Shown: positions 1-4,627 of the stretch, in pieces
How positions within the stretch are numbered: the stretch's first letter is position 1
How the letters are laid out: every line of letters starts with the position of its first letter
Source of the DNA: Chitinispirillaceae bacterium
GTDB lineage: Bacteria; Fibrobacterota; Chitinivibrionia; Chitinivibrionales; Chitinispirillaceae
Reading direction: 5' to 3'
Assembly: GCA_016926315.1 (NCBI GenBank)
Contig: JAFGOU010000048.1
Location: forward strand, 1 to 11,411
DNA length: 11,411 nt
The notes under the pieces: model-generated
Seen by the model: only the letters and a program-made list of their open reading frames with translations
The model's database searches: none
Told to the model about the DNA's origin: nothing
Position numbers and translations under genes: made by a program

Positions 1-11
1 CTTTCTGGTGA

Positions 12-590
12 GCGCGCGCCGACCGCCCCCGTGGCGCCGGTTCCGAATACTGCTCCTACGGCGACCTGCACGTCCACTCACTGTATTCGGAAAGCCATGT
101 CGAGTTCGGCCCGCCCGTATCAGTGATCGATCAGATGGCCAAATCAAACGGCCTTGATTTTTTTGCGGTAACCGATCACTTCTATGATCTCGCGTGCAGG
201 CTCGATAACTATCCCTCCCCTGATCCGAACTTCACCCGTTGGCGCCTTTTTCAATCGGAAATCGAAAAAAAAGGCGATTTTCGATCAATCGTAATTCCAG
301 GCGAAGAAAAATCTCGTGCCTTAATGAAAAGGGCGAAGTCGTGCACCTCTGTGGTCTGAATCAGCGGGAATTCATACCGGAAAATCTTGACGGAGCACGC
401 AAAGGCCGTAACCGCGACCCGCAACACTCGATCGCCCAAACGATAAAAATGGTCCATGATCAGGGCGGAATTGCCGCTGCCGCCCACCCGGGCGCGCGAA
501 TGGGATTTTTACAGCGGCTGTTTTTGCATCGGGGGAACTGGATGCTTGCAGACCTCATGAGCCCGGTCGATTTATCCACGGATATTTCAT
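12..590 (+). pseudogene. PHP-domain metal-dependent hydrolase, frameshifted and 3'-truncated
   Basis: Two reading frames together spell a PHP-family (polymerase and histidinol phosphatase-like) phosphoesterase. Frame 3 gives metal motif I (GDLHVHSLYSE, near 78-110) and motif II (DFFAVTDH, near 156-179). After IPGEE it runs into a stop at 357-359. Frame 2 takes over with ISCLNEKGEVVHLCGLN and carries motif III (GGIAAAAHPG, near 464-493). The switch maps to the A-run 307-311, where one extra A would restore a single frame. The family's last metal site (an Asp-His pair) is absent, because homology fades near 555-590. No start codon is convincing: an in-frame TGA sits at 9-11, and the GTG at 123 lies inside the conserved domain. 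The natural start may be off the left edge or lost. The family assignment is firm. The exact substrate cannot be told. A sequencing error could explain the frameshift but not the missing 3' part. Confidence 0.7.
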
Positions 591-765
591 TGACTTATAC
601 CCTTCAAACCAACAGGTGGCATTATTGGATGGGATATGTAATCGCTCACCTTTCAAGCCACATAGGGGAGATTGCATTATTGCTACTATCGTTTCAATGT
701 CGCATTAATGCATCCAAAGATATTTTAAAAATTGCGCGTTTTAGAGTCTGTGTGAGGAAAACATA
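541..765 (+). pseudogene. Possible remnant of a CFI-box C-terminal domain protein
   Basis: In frame 1 from about 541 to a TAA at 706-708 the translation looks protein-like. It includes GYFIDLYPSNQQVALLDGI and then RGDCIIATIVSMSH. The CIIATIV string resembles the CFI-box, a short C-terminal motif (C-F/I-I-A-T-x-x-Y-G) found at the end of many bacterial exported or membrane-linked proteins. Frame 2 just downstream (about 706-765) gives ASKDILKIARFR, resembling the helix that follows the box (often LREFRD). Reading both requires a frameshift near 700. The stretch directly follows the broken PHP gene, so it may be the tail of a second gene joined by deletion. This is inference from a short motif; the rest of the fragment matches nothing I recognise. 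Confidence 0.25.
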
Positions 766-848
766 CCCTTCGTCAGGCTCAGGGCAGGCTCCTTCTTGTG
801 TATATTTTGCGAGCTACAGACTCTTATGCCGCAAAGCTATTAAATATC
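719..848. repeat. 130-bp imperfect palindrome (MITE- or REP-like hairpin element)
   Basis: Three paired blocks occur in nested order. GATATTT (719-725) pairs with AAATATC (842-848). AGAGTCTGT (743-751) pairs with ACAGACTCT (816-824). AAAACATAC (758-766) pairs with GTATATTTT (800-808), with two mismatches or wobbles. The loop (767-799) holds the direct repeat CAGGCTC at 774-780 and 785-791. It resembles a short sequence I remember as widely dispersed in bacterial genomes (CCTTCGACAGGCTCAGGG); that recollection is not verified here. No coding frame spans the element convincingly. It sits between gene fragments, as miniature mobile elements or repeats often do. Confidence 0.5.
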
Positions 849-960
849 CTGTTTCAGGCTTTGCCGGCTTAGTTTAAATACTTTTTGATTGGTCCTTATG
901 TTGCTGCAACCTATGAAAGCTGGCGGGACATTATCACGAATTAATGGTGAATAAATGTAG

Positions 961-1317
961 GTGAAAGCCAAGAATCAGAATCTTTTTTTCAGTCGGTATA
1001 CACTTCCATGTTTAACAAACAACAAAACAACCGTTGGCGCGGTGCACCTGACCGGTATTATTATCGACAAATCCGGCAACATTGTCCGATCGGGTATTGA
1101 AGGGATAATGGTTGATCATCCAGATGTTATTGGCTCTTGGTTTGGAAATAGTCATGCTGATTACGATTACGCACTGATTGAAAAGGCGATTAAGTTGCGT
1201 CGCGATGACCTTTCGGGGAAACCGTTACAGTGGAAAGTGGCAATACGGCATCTAGTAATCCGCTTGCAAAAAAATGAACCATACGTTTTACCCGCCACTC
1301 ACGTTCAAGGAGATTTT
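961..1317 (+). other. Open frame fused in-frame to the next gene, no recognised domain
   Basis: An uninterrupted frame runs from a GTG at 961 (directly after a TAG at 958-960) into the coding region that starts at 1318, with no stop between. Its 119 codons look protein-like, for example HLTGIIIDKSGNIVRSGIEG and NSHADYDYALIEKAIKLRRD, but match no family I know. No ribosome binding site precedes the GTG. The downstream ATG at 1318 has both a good ribosome binding site and a signal peptide. This stretch is therefore more likely a remnant of another gene, or chance, than the N-terminus of the exported protein. If it were translated through, it would bury the signal peptide about 119 residues in. 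Confidence 0.3.
1307..1312 (+). promoter_or_regulatory. Ribosome binding site that fixes the start at 1318
   Basis: AAGGAG lies 5 bases before the ATG at 1318. It is the only good Shine-Dalgarno sequence in the long open frame 961-1923 and decides the start choice. Confidence 0.75.
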
Positions 1318-1923
1318 ATGATAAAAGCAGGCATGGTAATGGTGTTACTGTCATTGTATTCAGTAATGGTGTTTTCCGAGAGTGCCCAACAAGATACATC
1401 CAGTTCCTGGGAATCGTGGATTCAAGTAAGCTCCGGGTATACCCACGGAGCAAATGGACTTGACAATACATGGGATCCATTTGGAGCCAGTTTGAGTATT
1501 AATTATTCAAAAAAATATGATTTTCACTACATATCCCTCCGTGGTGATTATAGCCAAGAGATAGCCGTATTTGGAAATTCCGATGAACATCTGTATAACC
1601 TTGGCATAATGTATGGGTGGTGTGCCACACCGATATTGGCAGGTGCCTCGGGAGAGGTGTTCAAACTCCGGGCTGGCGTTTCTTTCTCGTTGGGTCTAGG
1701 GTTACAGGGTGGGATCGAGCATATTGAACTTATTGATGAAATCGGCTTCGAAAGAAATTACCAAAACGAATCATTCCTGACAATCGGCATACCTGCCCAG
1801 ATTGATTGTTTTCTTTTATTTTCCGAAAAGATCGGCGCAGGAGCAAGCGGTTTTTTGAATGGCAACAGCACACGGTCGTGGGCAGGCGTCTGGGCGGGTT
1901 TACGGATTAGTCTTGACCGTTAA
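1318..1923 (+). CDS. Small exported protein, probable outer-membrane beta-barrel
   Basis: This encodes a 201-residue protein of unknown function. The N-terminus is a typical signal peptide: MIKAG, then a hydrophobic core MVMVLLSLYSVMVF, then a small-residue region (SESA) suggesting cleavage near residues 22-23. The mature part has no hydrophobic helix. It shows alternating polar and apolar stretches rich in Gly and aromatics (WIQVSSGYTHG, 34-44; FHYISLRGDYS, 69-79; FKLRAGVSFSLGLGLQGG, 115-132) and ends in a strand-like WAGVWAGLRISLD. Such a pattern suggests an 8-10 strand outer-membrane barrel; this is inferred from composition, not from a family match. The start is supported by the AAGGAG ribosome binding site. 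The frame is open upstream, so a longer form cannot be ruled out. The gene sits alone among degraded genes and has no visible partner. Confidence 0.7.
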   Translation: MIKAGMVMVLLSLYSVMVFSESAQQDTSSSWESWIQVSSGYTHGANGLDNTWDPFGASLSINYSKKYDFHYISLRGDYSQEIAVFGNSDEHLYNLGIMYGWCATPILAGASGEVFKLRAGVSFSLGLGLQGGIEHIELIDEIGFERNYQNESFLTIGIPAQIDCFLLFSEKIGAGASGFLNGNSTRSWAGVWAGLRISLDR

Positions 1924-2142
1924 TTTATAGACAAGCCGATGGGTGTTGAATTCCCTGCTCCTGAAGATATCGGGAACCGATGCTTAAAAGGTCACCACCT
2001 AGTCAGTCATCTCCCCATTGCCATTCTTCCGAATGCGAAGTTTCCATTTGAAATCTAATACCTCCTGTTTTAGGGGAAAAAGCGGAATTATCATCAAAAG
2101 GTGGTTGTGATCCAGCCGTGCTGCGAATCAACAAAAAAAAGA
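1924..2142. other. Intergenic DNA without a clear gene
   Basis: No convincing gene is visible here. On the minus strand an AGGAGGT (2060-2066) lies 12 bases upstream of an ATG at 2047, which opens only 14 codons before a TGA at 2003-2005. The spacing is too long for a good ribosome binding site, so I do not call it a gene. No clear terminator follows the exported protein gene ending at 1923. Confidence 0.4.
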
Positions 2143-2178
2143 TCACCGGCGGCCGTTAACGGAGGCGGTGTTGATTCG
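2124..2178. repeat. 10-bp perfect inverted repeat around a second palindrome
   Basis: CGAATCAACA (2124-2133) is repeated inverted as TGTTGATTCG (2169-2178). The 35-base interior contains an A8 run (2133-2140), CACCG/CGGTG (2144-2148 and 2166-2170, overlapping the right arm) and the perfect palindrome CCGTTAACGG (2153-2162). The nested arrangement could form a hairpin or cruciform, or be the scar of an element. It lies at the 3' end of the BNR remnant. Confidence 0.55.
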
Positions 2179-2424
2179 TTCCAGCTTCGGACTCCGTCTT
2201 TTGTCGATAGCAGTACACCCTGCAGGGATCTACCAGGAATATCCTCCATCACGGGTACCAATAACTTCCCCGGCTACAGAAACCGCCCAGCCTCTGTATT
2301 CGTTGATAAATAAAACTACGCAGAGGGACATTGCCGGCATGCTTTGCGGGACTCGGGGTTCAGCGTCGACAACTCTGTCCGAAGGCAGAGGATAATCAGC
2401 GGGGCGATTGTCTGAATTAACCGG
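2143..2424 (-). pseudogene. Remnant of a BNR/Asp-box (Ycf48-like) repeat protein
   Basis: Read on the minus strand from 2424 down, the frame gives VVLFINEYRGWAV (2280-2318) and VAGEVIGTRDGGYSW (2233-2277). This is the classic order of a BNR or Ycf48-like repeat: a beta-strand, Gly-Trp-Ala-Val, a short loop, then T-x-D-G-G-x-x-W (Asp-box). A TAG at 2230-2232 follows the Trp immediately, and the frame then continues with IPAGCTAID to a TGA at 2143-2145. Only one repeat is seen, whereas family members have several forming a propeller. There is no start codon or signal peptide, and the upstream side ends at a TAA (2425-2427). I read it as a decayed fragment of an extracellular or periplasmic propeller protein. 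The motif match is by eye. Confidence 0.55.
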
Positions 2425-2442
2425 TTATTCAAGGAATTATTT

Positions 2443-2472
2443 TTGAAAAACCCTCCACGTGATTGGTATACT
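2443..2472 (+). promoter_or_regulatory. Sigma70-type promoter of the kinase gene
   Basis: TTGAAA (2443-2448) and TATACT (2467-2472) are separated by 18 bases, and a TG at 2464-2465 gives an extended -10. Transcription should begin near 2479, leaving a leader of about 98 bases before the kinase ATG. The promoter closely resembles the one at 7252-7281. Confidence 0.65.
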
Positions 2473-2478
2473 TTGAAT

Positions 2479-2576
2479 GGATGGCGGTACCCGGGTCGGT
2501 AAAATCCCGGGAAACACGACTAGGGTGAAGGTAACGGTACAAAGGCCGGAAACGTGTCCGGTGGCTTAGAGACGAT
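2479..2576 (+). promoter_or_regulatory. Structured 5' leader of the kinase gene, candidate cis-regulatory RNA
   Basis: The leader predicted from the promoter is dense in pairing segments: CCCGGG at 2490-2495 and 2506-2511 around a 10-base loop; GTACC (2487-2491) with GGTAC (2536-2540), which is an alternative to the first; ACACG (2514-2518) with CGTGT (2553-2557); and CCGG (2546-2549) with CCGG (2558-2561). It carries the ordered blocks GGCGGT (2483-2488), CGGGAAA (2508-2514), GGTAACGG (2530-2537), CAAAG (2540-2544), CGGA (2547-2550) and a TTAGAGA block (2566-2572). All of these recur in the leader at 7288-7426. The last block overlaps the only weak ribosome binding site (AGAG, 2568-2571), so folding could gate translation. 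I could not match it to a known riboswitch class. Confidence 0.45.
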
Positions 2577-4436
2577 ATGGCATACTCCATTAAAGGCTAT
2601 TCCAACCTGCGAAAAATAACAGAGGGCGGGACGGGTATCATTTATTGCGGCACCGAGCGCTCGCGCAACCGTAAAGTTGTGATCAAGAAGTTGAACTATG
2701 AAAAGCTCTGCCACCCGTTCAATTTCAAGAAATTTGAAAGTGAAGCGGCGATTTTAACCTCGCTCTATCACGATTCGATAATCCGCACCTATGATTATGG
2801 AGAATCGCACGAGGCGCAGTATATCGCCATGGAGTACATAGACGGGCCGGACCTTGAAAAAATGATGTCCTGGCCTGAGTACCATCGCGACATAGGCCTT
2901 ATGGCGGTCATTCAGGCGCTGGAGGGGCTTCACTACGCGCACCGGAAAGGTATTGTTCATGGCGATATTAAACCGTCGAATATTCTGGTTTCGCTCAACG
3001 GCCAGGCAAAACTGTCCGATTTCGGACTTTCCCAGTCCAAGATATTTTCGACACGCCTGGAGGAGATGAAAAACAGCGTTACCACGCCGCTTTTCATGCC
3101 TCCCGAGCAGGCTAAAAGGGTGGTTGAAACCGGCGCCGTTTATGATGCCCTGGTTGAAACCTCCTTTGCCGGCGAAAACGGCCAGGACCAATCGGTGCGG
3201 GAACGGGGTATCCAGTGGGACCTCTGGTCCGTAGGCGTACTTCTCTACCGGGTATGCAGCGGTACCTACCCTTTTTACGACAAGGACCTTGCGATACTCT
3301 TCCACGCCATTGCCGGAATAAGGGAAAAAAACATTCTGGAGCTGGTGCCCGACCTCCCGCCCCGTCTCGCGCAGGTCATAACCGCCTGTCTGGAGAAGGA
3401 CGCGAAGAAAAGACCCTCCTCCCTTGAGCCGGTGCTCTCCGTGCTGCATGACTATTTCGCCGGGGTAAGCATGGAAGATGGTGAAATGGCGATAAAGAGC
3501 TATATCCGCGTCCATTTGCCCGCCGCCGTCAAACAAATAAAATTATCACCGGTAAAAAGCGACAAGTCGCCTATTGGACCCGTTTTGGAGGAAGAAAGCG
3601 TACCTGACGGCAGCGTTGTCAAGGTGAACACTCTTCAGCATTCCAGGCGGTTGCCCGTGGGAATTTTTGCAGGAGTGGCGCTCATAACCCTTTCCGGAAT
3701 TCTGTTTTTCAGGTACGTTCACCACGGGGGCGGAATGGCAACCGGCCTGGACGCAAAGCAATTGATCGCCGCGACAAAGGTTCCGGGGTGGGACGCGACG
3801 CTCACTGAGTCCGGCACGATCCGGTCGGAACAAGCCGAAACCAGGGAGATATCTTCCCGCTCCGCACCGGGAAGCGTTTCGGAAAAAGACGGCACAACGG
3901 CAATGCACAGGACCTCCGGAAGGGACAAGGCGGCGAAAGTACCGCGTTTGTCCCCTGATGCCGGCAGCGCGCCTCGAGGCATTTTGAAAATGTCGATCGA
4001 TCCGGCCGGCGCAGGCGTGCTGCTCGATGAAAAGGCCGTTGCCAACGTTGAGTTGACACGTGGGATTACCCTGAACGCCGGGACCTGCGAGGTCCTGGTC
4101 ACTCATCCGGGGTATGACCCTTTCCACGGTATATTGGAGATAGCGGCGGGGAGAACCCATACCGTCCCGATCGTCCTGCTGCCGGAAAAGAAAGGGAAAG
4201 GCCAGCTCCACGTCTATTCGTATCCCTGGGCCGATCTTTATATCGATGACGTGCTGGCAGGTACGACGCCCACGCAGGCATTGCTATCCCTGGGCGAGGG
4301 TGAACATACGGTAGTGTTGAAACGCGACGGCTTCCGGCCGTATCGGGAGAGTATAACGGTGAAAAAAGATGAGGTGACGCGCCTGCAGATCACGCTGAAC
4401 CGGATAGATGCCCCTGAAATCTCTACGGAAGAGTAG
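2577..4436 (+). CDS. Membrane Ser/Thr protein kinase with two C-terminal PEGA domains
   Basis: This is a 619-residue Hanks-type Ser/Thr kinase anchored in the inner membrane. The cytoplasmic kinase domain spans about 8-295: a Gly-rich loop EGGTG (16-20), ATP-binding Lys in VVIKK (K37), likely helix-C Glu in FESEAAIL (E56), catalytic loop HGDIKPSN (D130, K132, N135), DFG (148-150) and PPEQ (E177). The usual HRD Arg is Gly, so it is a non-RD kinase that may not need activation-loop phosphorylation. About 20-25 extra residues lie between PPEQ and DLWS (D215). A single membrane helix (about 359-379) follows, then a Ser/Thr/Lys-rich linker, then two PEGA domains (about 468-536 and 542-608), beta-rich modules expected outside the membrane. 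This suggests a receptor-like kinase sensing the cell envelope. The ATG at 2577 is the first start before the Gly-loop and has only a weak ribosome binding site. The gene has its own promoter and structured leader. Substrates are unknown. Confidence 0.9.
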   Translation: MAYSIKGYSNLRKITEGGTGIIYCGTERSRNRKVVIKKLNYEKLCHPFNFKKFESEAAILTSLYHDSIIRTYDYGESHEAQYIAMEYIDGPDLEKMMSWPEYHRDIGLMAVIQALEGLHYAHRKGIVHGDIKPSNILVSLNGQAKLSDFGLSQSKIFSTRLEEMKNSVTTPLFMPPEQAKRVVETGAVYDALVETSFAGENGQDQSVRERGIQWDLWSVGVLLYRVCSGTYPFYDKDLAILFHAIAGIREKNILELVPDLPPRLAQVITACLEKDAKKRPSSLEPVLSVLHDYFAGVSMEDGEMAIKSYIRVHLPAAVKQIKLSPVKSDKSPIGPVLEEESVPDGSVVKVNTLQHSRRLPVGIFAGVALITLSGILFFRYVHHGGGMATGLDAKQLIAATKVPGWDATLTESGTIRSEQAETREISSRSAPGSVSEKDGTTAMHRTSGRDKAAKVPRLSPDAGSAPRGILKMSIDPAGAGVLLDEKAVANVELTRGITLNAGTCEVLVTHPGYDPFHGILEIAAGRTHTVPIVLLPEKKGKGQLHVYSYPWADLYIDDVLAGTTPTQALLSLGEGEHTVVLKRDGFRPYRESITVKKDEVTRLQITLNRIDAPEISTEE

Positions 4437-4627
4437 TGCCTCTGCCACCTGCGGCGCACTCCTCTGCATCATGGTAGTTTTGGATTGCACCGGACGATCT
4501 ACACCGGCGATCCAGGCATCAGGCGTTTCCCGCGCGGTGACTATTTTGCCAGCGTCTCTTGATTGATACTATTTCGATTACCCGGGTGAAAATGACGATC
4601 AATGTCACCTTGAACCGGTGGAACTGA
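4408..4627 (+). pseudogene. Start of a secreted protein gene, frameshifted and truncated
   Basis: An ATG at 4408, overlapping the kinase 3' end by 29 bases, opens a 52-codon frame ending in a TGA at 4564-4566. The product starts with a signal-peptide-like segment (KSLRK, then CGALLCIMVVL, then Ser/Thr/Ala) and continues GVSRAVTILPASLD. Shifting one base at about 4561-4564 continues the protein sense as TISITRVKMTINVTLNR to a TGA at 4625-4627. The combined VTxxPASLDTIS...TINVTLN pattern resembles the first strands of an extracellular Ig-like or cohesin-like domain. Everything downstream is missing, because the convergent gene ending at 4605 occupies the space. No ribosome binding site is visible, so translation would rely on coupling to the kinase stop. 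The alternative is that it is chance sequence in a non-coding gap. Confidence 0.3.

Noticed and set aside
123..359. Free-standing 78-residue protein from the GTG at 123
   Set aside because: Conserved PHP motif I lies upstream of this GTG in the same frame, so the start is internal to a larger, frameshifted gene.
2516..2572. Kinase leader as a ykkC/guanidine-type riboswitch, because of ACTAGGGT
   Set aside because: The required GGUCCGAGAG and the ACACGG...AAAGCCCGGGAGA segments are absent.
2479..2576. Kinase leader as a c-di-GMP-I (GEMM) riboswitch, because of CAAAGGCC and a GGAAAC-containing region
   Set aside because: The conserved GGACGCAAAGCC core, the GNRA-capped stem before it and the downstream GGGUUGCC-type strand are not matched in either leader.
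3546..4211. 221-codon minus-strand frame opposite the kinase gene
   Set aside because: It lies wholly antisense to the kinase linker and first PEGA domain, has low-complexity Arg/Gly/Pro-rich sense and no start signals.
4562..4627. Duplicate end of a PEGA domain (SIT...TLNR similarity with the kinase C-terminus)
   Set aside because: The similarity is short and the upstream sequence in the neighbouring frame fits a signal peptide plus Ig-like start better than a PEGA copy.
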